From Scylla paramamosain (lineage: Eukaryota; Arthropoda; Malacostraca; Decapoda; Portunidae): a stretch of DNA of 64,000 nucleotides. Below are positions 33,454 to 45,223 of this stretch, piece after piece; the stretch's first letter is position 1; every line of letters starts with the position of its first letter. Made by a program: the position numbers and the translations under genes. The notes below the pieces were generated by a model. That model searched no databases, was not told where the DNA came from, and was given only the letters and a program-made list of their open reading frames with translations. Where the stretch lies: the NCBI RefSeq assembly GCF_035594125.1, contig NC_087180.1, positions 19,723,247-19,787,246 on the forward strand, written 5' to 3'.

Positions 33454-33666
33454 CTGTGAAAGACACAAGAAGGCAGTAAGTTAACTTGTTTAACATGCCA
33501 CATCATTTTATATATATTATGCCAAGTTTAAACAGGAAAGCCTCACCAGAAGCATCAACTAAAGACCAAAGTGATTAACAAATCTTTCACTTTACCACCC
33601 TTAATGACAAAAGCTGCTGATGTAGCATCCCATCCATATCCTGCATTTTTACACCTTCATGATTCC

Positions 33667-33952
33667 ATTAGATTACATTAGATTACATTAGAACAGTATG
33701 TGACCAATGACGTCTCCATTCTACATTGCCATGACAAGAATACAGGGCTTTACTGAACATAAACCAAGGACGCCTCCATTCTACATTGCCATGACAAGAA
33801 TACGGGGCTTTACTGAACATAAACCAAGGACGCCTCCATTCTACATTGCCATGACAAGAATACAGGGCTTTACTGAACATAAACCAATGACGCCTCCATT
33901 CTACATTGCCATGACAAGAATACAGGGCTTTACTGAACATAAACCAAGGATT
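33667..33952. repeat. 60-bp minisatellite, four units (copy B)
   Basis: Units start at about 33703, 33763, 33823 and 33883. Unit number and order of variants match copy A, apart from ccaatgacg for ccaaggacg in the first unit. Confidence 0.93.
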
Positions 33953-34644
33953 CCCTCCTCCTCTCTCTAAGGGTTAGGGTTCTCTCAACAGTTACAGCGT
34001 GGTGTGAGAGATGCAGTGCTGTCAAGGCTTTACTATTTACAGGAAGCAACACACCAATAAATAAATGTTACTTTGGAAATGAAACTGAATAATCAAAGGC
34101 TTTATATCTCATGAACTTCCCTTCTTTAATAAACTGTCTTCAAGCTGACAGACTCCAGTAGTATTGCATCTTAGGAATATTCTACAGCTGATTTCATAAT
34201 AACTGCTCTCTAAAACTGACTACATGCCTCCTTCCCTGCCTCCTACAGACTCTACTCAACAATTGTTGCTATTCTGTTCATGCTGGTGTGACAGTTAACC
34301 AGTATATTAATTCCTTAGTTATGTACACTCTAGAATGGTGGTTCATTTTATCTACCAGTGATTTGAATTCCCAGCTTCTAAGTATTACATTATTATTTGT
34401 TGATTGGTACCATTTGTATGCAATCAGAGAAAGATTTCAATATAAAAACATATCCATGTTACTGTTACCTTTCAGAATGTAAACCAAAATGAAAGCTATG
34501 TAAATTCTTACTTTAGATTATGTTGTCATTTCATTGAATGATGTAATTTCTTGGTTCTTGTGCTTCTTCAAATGCAGTCCCTTGTCTGGTTTCTCTGTCA
34601 ATTCTAATTTCTTATTGCTCTGTGGAAAAACAAAGTGCAAATGT

Positions 34645-35587
34645 CCTATCCACTCCTATGCTGATGATACCACCCTGCACTTTTCCACGTCTTTTCATAG
34701 ACGTCCAACCCTTCAGGAGGTAAACATATCACGCAGGGAAGCCACAGAACGCCTGACTTCTGATCTTTCTAAAATTTCTGATTGGGGCAGAGCAAACTTG
34801 GTATTGTTCAATGCCTCAAAAACTCAATTCCTCCATCTATCAACTCGACACAATCTTCCAGACAACTATCCCCTCTTCTTCAATGACACTCAACTGTCCC
34901 CCTCTTCTACACTGAACATCCTCGGTCTGTCCTTTACTTATAATCTGAACTGGAAACTTCACATCTCATCTCTAGCTAAAACAGCTTCTATGAAGTTAGG
35001 TGTTCTGAGACGTCTCCGCCAGTTTTTCTCACCCCCCCAGCTGCTAACTCTGTACAAGGGCCTTATCCGTCCATGTATGGAGTATGCTTCACATGTCTGG
35101 GGGGGTTCCACTCATACTGCTGTTCTAGACAGGGTGGAATCAAAAGCTTTTCGTCTCATCAACTCCTCTCCTCTAACTGACTGTCTTCAGCCCCTCTCTC
35201 ACCGCCGCAATGTTGCATATCTAGCTGTCTTCTACCGCTATTTTCATGCCAACTGCTCTTCTGATCTTGCTAACTGCATGCCTCCCCTCCTCCCGCGGCC
35301 TCGCTGCACAAGACTTTCTTCTTTCTCTCACTCCTATTCTGTCCACCTCTCTAACGCAAGAGTTAACCAGTATTCTCAATCATTCATCCCTTTCTCTGGT
35401 AAACTCTGGAACTCCTTGCCTGCTTCTGTATTTCCACCTTCCTATGACTTGAATTCCTTCAAGAGGGAGGTTTCAAGACACTTATCCACCAATTTTTGAC
35501 CACTGCTTTGACCCTTTTAAGGGACTGGCATTTCAGTGGGCATTTTTTTTTATTAGATTTTTGTTGCCCTTGGCCAGTATCCTTCCT

Positions 35588-35619
<32 letters not shown>
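34645..35619 (+). mobile_element. 5'-truncated LINE insertion private to copy B
   Basis: The insert begins within RT motif C (SYADDTTLHF) and continues through the palm/thumb region ([40 protein letters not shown]) to the conserved C-terminal tail (KLWNSLPASVFPP), a stop near 35497, a short 3' UTR and a ~28-bp poly(A). The frame has no internal stop. Copy A shows the empty site caaatgtttaggatg, so insertion followed the duplication. No target-site duplication is visible; about 2-3 target bases were lost instead. Confidence 0.93.
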
Positions 35620-35623
<4 letters not shown>

Positions 35624-35787
35624 GAACTGATTCAATAATATTGCTTTCACAATTTCAATATTGTTCACAATTTCTGCAGGAAGTTTACTCCATATATTTA
35701 CTATACGATTAAAGAAAAAATGTTTGGCCTTGTGGGATTTAAAACGTTTGGGTATAATCTTGAATCTATTATTTCTTGTTAGGTAGA
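35620..35787 (-). mobile_element. LINE reverse transcriptase C-terminal scrap (copy B)
   Basis: Counterpart of 8925-9088 (minus: FFFNRIVNIWSKLPAEIV). The younger LINE inserted at its end in the opposite orientation. Confidence 0.65.
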
Positions 35788-35789
35788 AT

Positions 35790-36041
<252 letters not shown>

Positions 36042-36059
36042 TTGGTAAGGAAAATTATT

Positions 36060-36460
36060 ACAATGGTCCAAGGTGAAGAACAGGGACTGGAATGAGAAGT
36101 GGAAGAAGCATATAGAATTTGAAAATATAGTGAAGGAGGTAAAAGACCATTAAAAGTGAGAATGAGATCCCAAGTTACAGTAAAGGAGATCCTAGTGAGA
36201 ACTGGGAAGCTGGCTGAAAATTCAGAATACAAGAATATTTGGGTAAAAAAGAGATATGAACTTGGAAGAAAGGGAAAAAGAGAAGGATCTGAGGAATGAA
36301 GCCAAGCAAAAAAAACGAGAGAAGTACAGAGACCGAGAAGCAGAAATTTTATTGGAGGGTACTAGATATGAAACTAAGGAAATGGTATATTCAGGAAAGG
36401 GAACAAGAAATGAAAGAACCACAACAGCAGACAGACAAATTGCATGTGGTGGGAGAAGTA
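36060..36460 (+). mobile_element. LINE ORF1-like relic (copy B)
   Basis: Counterpart of 9490-9900 with small substitutions (for example ggtaaaaga for ggtataaga, which creates a stop in the RIGKYSEGG frame) and slightly different frameshifts. Confidence 0.45.
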
Positions 36461-36552
36461 GTATATTAAGAGTAATATATACAAAACGAACTTCATGTAA
36501 ACAAATAAAATTTTCAGAAAACTTGTCACACAAAACCTTATTAACAACTCAC

Positions 36553-36720
36553 CTTCTCCTTCTGCGGCATTTCCTTCCTTCTTATCTTTCTCCTTTCCTT
36601 CTCCATCTTCCTCCTCCTCCTCCTCCTCCTCTCCTTCCTCTTTCTTTCCACCTTCCTCCTCCTCTTGTGACTCTTAACTCTCTTCCTCCTCGTCCTCCTC
36701 TTCCCCTGTGCTTCCCTCCT
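36553..36720 (-). pseudogene. NASP: NASP acidic exon relic (copy B)
   Basis: Glu-rich exon with acceptor ctttcag and donor gtgagttg. It contains the same TAA as copy A. The TPR-coding exons that precede it in A have been deleted in B. Confidence 0.6.
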
Positions 36721-36959
36721 CTGAAAGAAAAGACTTGTTTAAAAAGCAAGCAAATATAGTAGTAATAGTAAAAAAAAGTCAATGAAATGAAAGTTTATAC
36801 ACATATGAAATTAGTGAAAATTTGACACCAAACATTCTCTATCTGTAACATTACATCAGAATGACGAGAACACAAGATATGAAAAGTGAAAGGGAATGAT
36901 GTATATAACAAAGAAAAACATTGTATAATGACATATGACAGGAAAATAATCTTGTATAC

Positions 36960-37240
36960 TTGTCCCTTAAATACTTGCTTCCTTGTATATTAACTCCCAA
37001 AATGCTCATTCCTTGTACTCTCATTTTCAAAACACCTCTTCCTTATATATTGTCACTCAAACACTCCTTTCTTGTACACTTATTCCCAAATCATTCCTGT
37101 CTTCCTGTATTCTCATTCTCCAAACACTCCTGCCTCTGCACACCCAGTTCCTCAAAACATTTCTTCATTGTTTACTCATTCCCCAAACACACCAACTTTC
37201 TTGTATACTTAGCTCTCAAAAGATGCATTTTTAAACATCC
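36960..37240 (+). repeat. Degenerate ~35-bp tandem repeat (copy B)
   Basis: Counterpart of 10390-10680. Confidence 0.6.
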
Positions 37241-37516
37241 ATAACTCCTTTTATTTTCATTCCCCAAACACTCCTGGCTGTGCACACTCCAGCACGTTAA
37301 CACCACACACACATTCACACTCTTAATATCATCTGTCAGCCCCTAGTGGAAAGGGACAATCTTGTGGCCCACCATACTACACCTCAGGAGGTCAGACACA
37401 GCATTCAGTTAACAAAAAATCACATTAACACCCACTCCCCACAGAACATAGTAACACAAAATCAGATTAACACTCACCCCAACGTCACATTCACAAGACA
37501 AGTTCTCATCCCACAG

Positions 37517-37746
37517 CCGTAAACTGTTTGCGGCCACCTACGAGGACCTTGCCAAGAAGATGCTTGCCTACACAACCCCAACGGACACAGCTCTGTACCG
37601 GCGCATCCCGGCTAACACGACAGGCCTCGCCAGCATCCTCTTCTTCATCGAGCGACTCCAGAGGTGCTACATACCCGCGGGGGAGAAGCCTGTTAGCATG
37701 GGAGTTGCTGCTGGCTGGTACATGTTGTCAGCTCTCCTACAACAAG
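37517..37746 (+). pseudogene. Ionotropic receptor pore exon (copy B)
   Basis: This exon is fully open here: LFAATYEDLAKKMLAYTT, then IPANTTGLASILFFIERLQR and GWYMLSALLQQ before gtgaggacc. Copy A has an extra C that breaks the frame. The exons on both sides are gone: the S1 exon by internal deletion, the third helix exon by the break at 37793. Confidence 0.75.
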
Positions 37747-37793
37747 GTGAGGACCTGTTGAGGTGTAAGACTGGTCAGTTCAAGTGTTGGAGC

Positions 37794-38820
37794 TAGCCAT
37801 TCAACCAACTAGCCAATCAATCAGTCACTCAGCTAGTCAGTCAGTCAGTCAGTCAGTCATTCCATTTTGGCCATAAGTCACTGTTTACTTAATCAATCCC
37901 TCCTAAGACACTGCACTTTTTTCAGATTATAGAGCTGATAGGTCTCGGTAGGGGGTTGACAGGCCTTGGTGGGGCTTGAGAGCGCCTTGGTGGGGGCTGA
38001 CAGGGTTTGGTAGGGCTTGGCAGGGGTGACAGCAAAGGCTTCTGTTTAAAATCTCACATCTCAAGCCACCTCATTACTTGAGAGGTAACAAAGGGCTTGG
38101 CAGAGCTTGACAGGGATTGGTAGAGGTGACAGGGGCAGGCAGGACTGACAGGGGATGACCTAACCTAACCTAACCTAACCTGACCTGACCTAACCTAATG
38201 TAAGCTAACTTAACCTAACCTAACGTAACCTAACTTAACCTAACGTAAATTATTCTAGACTAACCTGACCTGACGTAACCTAACCTGACCTAACTTTGAT
38301 GAACTGAAGCCAACCTAACTCAGCCGAACTAACCTAACCAAATCTAATTATATAGAAATAAATAAATAAAATAATAAAAATAAATAGAAAAAAAAAACAC
38401 ATGATTCAGGATTCTGAAGCAAACCAAAACAATAGATAAAAAATTGTAATAAATAAATAAATAAACAAATATATCAGAGGAAAAGAAGAAAAACAGTCTT
38501 ACAGGTGTTTTTGAGGTACTATGGCACATGGTACACTGCCAGGCCCTTGTACTGCACCATTAACACCACAATGTACACTGACATGGTACTGCAACAGTGG
38601 GAGTCTTGCAAGTTGATTCACCACTCTTGGAAATCGTTTAGGAGGTCTAGGAACATCACAGTTAGGTTAAGTTTTTGTGCTACAGTTTAAAGTTACAGTG
38701 ATGCATGGTACAGTGGTTTATGGTGTAGGTAGACAAGGCCTTCCTGCACCACTAGCACCATAGGGTACAGTGCTGTGGTATAGTGACATGAAGAAATTAA
38801 GAAAACAAACTGAAGATTCA
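37794..38820. repeat. Degraded fragment of the 5.85-kb macrosatellite
   Basis: 37794-37858 is a piece of the (GTCA)n array. 37860-38155 matches 46128-46425 (ttccattttggccataagt...). 38157-38340 is a TAACC-rich array, and 38500-38820 contains diverged copies of the ~180-bp repeat (gtagacaaggccttcctgca). The foldback and exon-like blocks are missing. Confidence 0.85.
38157..38340 (-). repeat. Interstitial telomere-like array, TAACC orientation
   Basis: Runs of taacc with tgacc, taacg and taact variants, i.e. TTAGG on the minus strand. Orientation is opposite to the arrays in the macrosatellite units. Confidence 0.85.
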
Positions 38821-38879
38821 TTTACCTGCCAGACCCAAGGCATACATTTATACTTTTATCATTACAGGTAGAAATCTAT

Positions 38880-39679
38880 ATATACAGAGAAACATGACAT
38901 GTATGTATGTATGAAATATGTATGAACAGTATATTGGCATATAAATAAGCGTAGGTGAGGAGAAATTAATATTGTCAGTCTGGGATGACAGAGAGGGAGG
39001 GGATGGAGATGCAGGCATAGGTGACGCTGACTAACACAAAGTATCTTATTTAACTACAGACTAGGATTATCGGGCTGGGATGTGAATAGTAGATGTGTAA
39101 ATGAATAATTCACCTATGGGCGTGAATGAGAAGAAACAATGAAAAAAAGAAGGGCACCGATGTTTTGGTGAGGGCGGGGAAAGGAAGGAAAAATATGGAA
39201 AAATTATCTTGTTATTTTTCGTACTATAGACACATTTTTACATGCACAGGAACTCAGGGTACATGTATCAATGTATAATCTATGTATGAACGCAGTATAG
39301 ATGTATAAATAAGCGTATCAGGGAAGAAATAAGGAAAAATGTTAGCGACAAGGCGGTTGTTTGGTGTCGGATGGTGGGGAGAGGGGTCCAAACACGTACT
39401 ATCAATCTCACTGACAGCTTGGACTATCACGGTAATACATTCATGGCAGATGTATGGGTGTATAAACTATCTATACACGCAGTATGGCGGTAATAATAAG
39501 CGCAGGAGATAAGAAAACTGAAAAAAAAACGAATGAAGAGAGGGCCAAGTTGGTGACAGGCAGCGGAGAGAGAGAGAGAGAGAGGGAGAGAGGGAGGCGG
39601 ACATTGAAGAACCACTAATGTCACTACTATCTTGGACTATCAGGGTGATAAGTGCAGGGTGAGCATGTGTGACTATTAC
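38880..39679. repeat. Diverged ~185-bp tandem repeat, about four copies
   Basis: Recurrent words include gtatgaac.cagtata, ataaataagcg, ggactatcagggt and a gaggggagagaggg segment, near 38944, 39130, 39309 and 39497. The last copy contains a short GA run (39569-39590) and ends at the donor of the exon candidate at 39680. Confidence 0.5.
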
Positions 39680-39800
39680 CTTCGCGATCTCTGAAGGCAT
39701 CAGCTTGCAGCGTCTTCACAACCTGTATTTCGTCAATCTCTTGCTTGTTGGTGGTCTGCACGGAGGACCTGAGCCCATCAAAGACAGTCTTCGTAAATGT
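39680..39800 (-). CDS. Exon candidate, unidentified
   Basis: On the minus strand 121 bp between gatcaag and gtaatagtc are open: TFTKTVFDGLRSSVQTTNKQ, then EIDEIQVVKTLQADAFRDRE. Composition looks protein-like and the donor is good. The acceptor lacks a clear polypyrimidine tract. I do not recognise the protein. Confidence 0.35.
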
Positions 39801-40385
39801 CTTGATCTTTTACGTTACGGCCTGTTTTTTTTTTTACCTGACCTTGACCTGCAGGCTTACATGGCTCTACAGGCTAGGGGAAGGCCTGGGACACATGTCT
39901 GGCGGGTCAGGCTAGGGCTGGCTGCAGGCTGGGAGACAAGATTCGCTATTATACTTTTCGATCACTGGAATGAACCGAGTAGCTGCGCGCGCGCGCGCCA
40001 TGACGTCACTACGAAGATGCCAGATTTGTTTCACTCCCCTGGTCTGGCACTGTAGGGCTCTATGTGGCACTGTACGCACTCACACACCTTATACACGTAA
40101 TACACACCTGCACACGAAGCACCATCACTTATGGCATTGTGACACTAGAGAAGAGGCCTGTACACAAACACACATAGACACACACACACATACACATATT
40201 CAGCCACACACACGTACATAAAGAATCAGAGTCTTTCACTCATTCAATTAAGAAAAAAAAACCCAGACTGTTCGCCACTCAAAAAACATCATAATATTTT
40301 TTCAGTGGCACTGCGGCATTGTGAAGCCACCATGCAAAATATTTACACTCGTATTATAAAAAAAAAAAAAAACTGGAGGGTTCAT

Positions 40386-40472
<87 letters not shown>

Positions 40473-40522
40473 AGGTTTCATAATTAGATGGAAAAGAATC
40501 TGTTCTGAAAAATGAGAAACAG

Positions 40523-40612
<90 letters not shown>

Positions 40613-40619
40613 AATTGAT
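39801..40619. other. CpG-bearing region with CRE and two (GA)n tracts
   Basis: No gene confirmed. A (GC)n run lies at 39985-39998, followed by a CRE. CA-rich sequence covers 40076-40215, and GA tracts 40388-40470 and 40529-40608 abut the TIR element. Confidence 0.6.
40001..40008. promoter_or_regulatory. Consensus CRE (TGACGTCA)
   Basis: A perfect palindromic cAMP-response element beside a GC run, about 200 bp upstream of the minus-strand exon candidate. Function is inferred from the motif only. Confidence 0.35.
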
Positions 40620-41273
40620 ATATGAGGCGCGCGGCGCAACAACGACGTAACCGAGAAATGGAAGTTTCGAGAAAAACGCGCTCAAAGTTAAACACTGATT
40701 GCGCACAAAAGGATACCCTTAAATAAGTAAGTATTATACATCATTTGAAAGGTCTTGGGTAGTTCTGTTTGGGGATGTAGGTTTCGAAGTGATAGGTGAC
40801 GATTTTGGGTGGATGACTTACGCGTTAATTAACGCGTATACCGTAGGTAATAATTTTTTTTCCCGATATTGTTTTCATTTGTTAATAATGTGTTAGAGCC
40901 TAGTACACATAGTATTAAGTGAAAGTTTCATGAAGATTGGTACATAAATAAATTTTTTATGAATTTTTTTCCGAGCGTAAAAAATAAAACTTACTCATTA
41001 CCGGCACGTTATTACTCCTACCATAACTTTGACGTCCTGCTATGACTAACAGTGTGTAATGCTGATAATTTTATGTTTGTGCATGCATTCTGGTAAGTAT
41101 TAATGGAAAGCCGCTATGTCAAGAACATTATGAAGAAACGAATTTTTTTTTTTTTTTTTGTATTCAATGAATATAGTTGGCTCTCATCCTTTACACTGGC
41201 TTGAGACAGTTAAGTTGATTACCAGGATACGTCTGTTTGATCCTGGCAATGCCCTTAGCGGATTTACCAACCC

Positions 41274-41321
41274 TTTAAATCCCCCTTCAACCCACTAAGT
41301 CGGGTTGACTGGGGATTTAAA
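41274..41321. other. Strong hairpin inside the TIR element
   Basis: Arms tttaaatcccc / ggggatttaaa (11 bp) enclose tcaaccc / gggttga (7 bp) around an 8-nt loop. Confidence 0.8.
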
Positions 41322-41477
41322 AAACTTACGTAAGGCTGGTGGCCACAGCAGGATGCTGTGACACTTTCGTCTGCACTCTAGTAGCCATAGTTGCGTAAAG
41401 AGTCACGAGAAAGGTAGCGTGCGTCTGTGCTCGGGCGTGTTAAAGGGCAGAGTGGATGAGCACATGGTGAGTGTGTT

Positions 41478-41579
41478 GTCACCATGGCAACGGCGCTGGT
41501 AAACATGGCAGCGGTGCTGTGATTGGCTCGCCCGCGCCGGGCGGCTGCAACCGCGCCGCTGATTGGCCATACGCACGTG
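41478..41579. promoter_or_regulatory. Promoter-like motif cluster (X-box, two CCAAT, E-box)
   Basis: gtcaccatggcaac (41478-41491) fits the RFX X-box consensus GTNRCC-NN-RGYAAC. Inverted CCAAT boxes (gattgg) lie at 41521 and 41561, in GC-rich sequence, and a CACGTG E-box at 41574-41579. A 67-codon frame at 41471-41674 has no recognisable product. The cluster lies inside the TIR element. Confidence 0.45.
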
Positions 41580-41812
41580 AGGCTGGGAGGAGCAGGTTGC
41601 GTCGTTGTTGTACCGCTTTCGAGATGTTAGTCCAGAGAAATTTTCTCCGCACTACGCTCGACTTTGAGCCTTAGTACAGGTGCTTAGATGGTCGAATATG
41701 ACTTGGCCGACATCACCACGAGACTTTTACACCCTTCTACCACACGGAGCAGGCAAAAACACGGTTACGTCGTTGTTGTACGTACGTCGTTGTTGTACCG
41801 CGCGCCTCATAT

Positions 41813-41886
41813 GTTAATAATTTCTTTTCATCAAAATAAAGAAACGGATGAATAAATAAATAAATAATTATAGAGAGAGAAGAGAA

Positions 41887-41949
<63 letters not shown>

Positions 41950-41960
41950 TAATAATAATA

Positions 41961-42010
<50 letters not shown>

Positions 42011-42385
42011 TGAAGTCTGGGTGGGTGAGTGTATGTCAGGAATGATGACAGGTCAGGTGTGTTCTTTGTGTCCTGGTGAGATGAGGTCAAGTGAAGTCAG
42101 TGTGTGCCAGGAAGGTTGTGTCCACACAACATACGAGTACATACATGAACAAGATTACAGTACACTACATGCATATAAATACTAATTGCTGTACTCACCA
42201 ATCACTGACTCTTGATGTGGTGATGTGGTGGTGATGTTCTATTTCACTGGGGCAGGACAGGAGGTGGTGGTGTGGTGATGTGGTGATGCAATGATGTGAT
42301 GTTAGTGGTGCTCTGTTCATTCACCAAGCAAGACAGGAAGTGTAATGGTGGTGTGGTGGTGCATAACACTGTCTTCACCACATCT
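41813..42385. repeat. (AAT)n, (GT)n and ggtgatg-rich sequence
   Basis: AAT 41890-41961, GT 41962-42008, then 42215-42360 rich in tggtgatgtggtggtg. No gene seen. It borders the first macrosatellite unit. Confidence 0.85.
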
Positions 42386-42482
42386 GCCAAGACAATACAA
42401 GATAAACATTAATGACTTACAATGAAAAACAAGATGGAGATAGACAAATTAGGAAAGAAATAGGTTTCTATACTCGTAGAGT

Positions 42483-42535
<53 letters not shown>

Positions 42536-43021
42536 ACTAATTTCTATCTCTTTCTCTCTCTCCTGAGAACTATTTCATATTGCTGTACATCAACATGAAA
42601 TATCACCACACAAGCCTCTCTCTCTTTCTCTGCACCTCACAACACAACACAAAACTTTATCACACTAATCAGTAAACAATACCAAAAGCTCCCCTTCTGC
42701 AGGCCTGACTCCTCCCTTTCATTCAGACCCTTTCTTTCCCTCTCTCTCAGCTTGCCCGCCTTCGTATCTGCGTCTATATTTACTCTTGATTCAAGTATAC
42801 AACTCTACACCATACTGACCTATAGGTACAGTGCAAATAGCTTTTCTTCCTCCCTGTTTTTCCTGTCTCTCTGCCTGTCTGCCTCTTTCTCCCTCTCTAC
42901 TGACTCATGGCTCAAAGATACAAGTCTAATTAAGCTTTGAACCTCTCTGTCTCTACAATATCATAAAACCTCAACACTCCAAACCAAACCAACCCTGCCA
43001 ACACCTACCTGTCTCTCTGCC

Positions 43022-44563
43022 TCAGTCAGTCAGTCAGTCAGTCAGTCAGTCAGTCAGTCAGTCAGCCATTCAACCAGCCAGCTAGCCATTCAACCAACCA
43101 GCCAATCAATCAGTCACTCAGCTAGTCAGTCAGTCAGTCAGTCAGTCAGTCAGTCAGTCAGTCAGTCAGTCAGTCAGCCAGTCAGTCAGCCATTCAACCA
43201 GCCAGCTAGCCATTCAACCAACTAGCCAATCAATCAGTCACTCAGCTAGTCAGTCAGTCAGTCAGTCAGTCAGTCAGTCAGTCAGTCAGTCAGTCAGTCA
43301 GTCAGTCAGCCATTCAACCAGCCAGCTAGCCATTCAACCAACCAGCCAATCAATCAGTCACTCAGCTAGTCAGTTAGTCAGTCAGTCAGTCAGTCAGTCA
43401 GTCAGTCAGTCAGTCAGTCAGTCAGTCAGTCAGTCAGCCATTCAACCAGCCAGCTAGCCATTCAACCAACCAGCCAATCAATCAGTCACTCAGTTAGTCA
43501 GTCAGTGAGTCAGTCAGTCAGTCAGTCAGTCAGTCAGTCAGTCAGTCAGTCAGTCAGTCAGTCAGTTAGCCATTCAACCAGCCAGCTAGCCATTCAACCA
43601 ACCAGCCAATCAATCAGTCACTCAGCTAGTCAGTCAGTCAGTCAGTCAGTCAGTCAGTCAGTCAGTCAGTTAGTCAGTCAGCCATTCAACCAGCCAGCTA
43701 GGCATTCAACCAACCAGCCAATCAATCAGTCACTCAGCTAGTCAGTCAGTCAGTCAGTCAGTCAGTCAGTCAGTCAGTCAGTCAGTCAGCCAGTCAGTCA
43801 GCCATTCAACCAGCCAGCTAGCCATTCAACCAACTAGCCAATCAATCAGTCACTCAGTCAGTCAGTCAGTCAGTCAGTCAGTCAGTCAGTCAGTCAGTCA
43901 GTCAGCCATTCAACCAGCCAGCTAGCCATTCAACCAACCAGCCAATCAATCAGTCACTCAGCTAGTCAGTTAGTCAGTCAGTCAGTCAGTCAGTCAGTCA
44001 GTCAGTCAGTCAGTCAGTCAGTCAGTCAGTCAGTCAGCCATTCAACCAGCCAGCTAGCCATTCAACCAACCAGCCAATCAATCAGTCACTCAGTTAGTCA
44101 GTCAGTCAGTCAGTCAGTCAGTCAGTCAGTCAGTCAGTCAGTCAGTCAGTTAGCCATTCAACCAGCCAGCTAGCCATTCAACCAACCAGCCAATCAATCA
44201 GTCACTCAGCTAGTCAGTCAGTCAGTCAGTCAGTCAGTCAGTCAGTCAGTCAGTCAGTCAGCCATTCAACAAGCCAGCTAGGCATTCAACCAACCAGCCA
44301 ATCAATCAGTCACTCAGCTAGTCAGTCAGTCAGTCAGTCAGTCAGTCAGTCAGTCAGTCAGTCAGTTAGTCAGTCAGTCAGCCAGTCAGTCAGCCATTCA
44401 ACCAGCCAGCTAGCCATTCAACCAACAAGCCAATCAATCAGTCACTCAGCTAGTCAGTCAGTCAGTCAGTCAGTCAGTCAGTCAGTCAGTCAGTCAGCCA
44501 TTCAACCAGCCAGCTAGCCATTCAACCAACCAGCCAATCAATCAGTCACTCAGCTAGTCAGTT

Positions 44564-44607
<44 letters not shown>

Positions 44608-45135
44608 AGCCATTCAACCAGCCAGCTAGCCATTCAACCAACCAGCCAATCAATCAGTCACTCAGTTAGTCAGTCAGTCAGTCAGTCAGTCAGTCAGTCA
44701 GTCAGTCAGTCAGTCAGTTAGCCATTCAACCAGCCAGCTAGCCATTCGACAAACCAGCCAATCAATCAGTCACTCAGCTAGTCAGTCAGTCAGTCAGTTA
44801 GTCAGTCAGTCAGTTAGTCAGTCAGTCAGTCAGTCAGTCAGTCAGTCAGTCAGCCATTCAACCAGCCAGCTAGGCATTCAACCAACCAGCTAATCAATCA
44901 GTCACTCAGCTAGTCAGTCAGTCAGTCAGTCAGTCAGTCAGTCAGTCAGTCAGCCATTCAACCAACCAGCTAGCCACCCAACTAGCTAACCAGCCAGTCA
45001 ATCAGTCACTCAGCCAGCCAGTCAGTCAGTCAGTCAGTTAGTAAGCCAGCCAGCAAGCCAGCCAGCCAGCCAGCCAGTCAGTCAGTCAGTCAGTCAGTCA
45101 CTCAGCCAGCGAGTCAGCCGGCCAGCCAGTCAGTT
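43022..45135 (+). repeat. (GTCA)n array with ~118-bp higher order, unit 1
   Basis: GTCA runs of varied length alternate with a ~60-bp spacer (gccattcaaccagccagcta, then gccaatcaatcagtcact). About 17 spacer blocks. Spacer variants (ggcattc, actagcc, ttcgacaaac) occur in the same order in every unit. Confidence 0.95.
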
Positions 45136-45223
45136 AGTTCTGTGGGCCTGTGTATGGTTCTGGTGTGCCTCTGTTTGGTTTGTGTTAGGTTCAGCTAGCC
45201 CTCTGTTTGGTCTCTGGGCCATA

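Larger units (their letters stand above)
40620..41812. mobile_element. ~1.2-kb element with terminal inverted repeats
   Basis: The left end atatgaggcgcgcgg, followed by caacaacgacgtaacc, is mirrored at 41763-41812 (ggttacgtcgttgttgt ... ccgcgcgcctcatat). The right terminus carries an internal duplication of the cgtcgttgttgtac word, and a further copy lies at 41597-41616. No transposase is present. I cannot define a target-site duplication. It is probably a non-autonomous DNA transposon. Confidence 0.75.

Noticed and set aside
42752..42940. 62-codon open frame repeated in macrosatellite units 1-3 (42752, 48591, 54431)
   Set aside because: Pyrimidine-rich low-complexity sequence with no splice or start context. 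Its repetition only reflects copying of the unit.
43505..43741. Ser-Val-Ser-Gln repeat protein
   Set aside because: Translation of the (GTCA)n array; the frame changes between runs.
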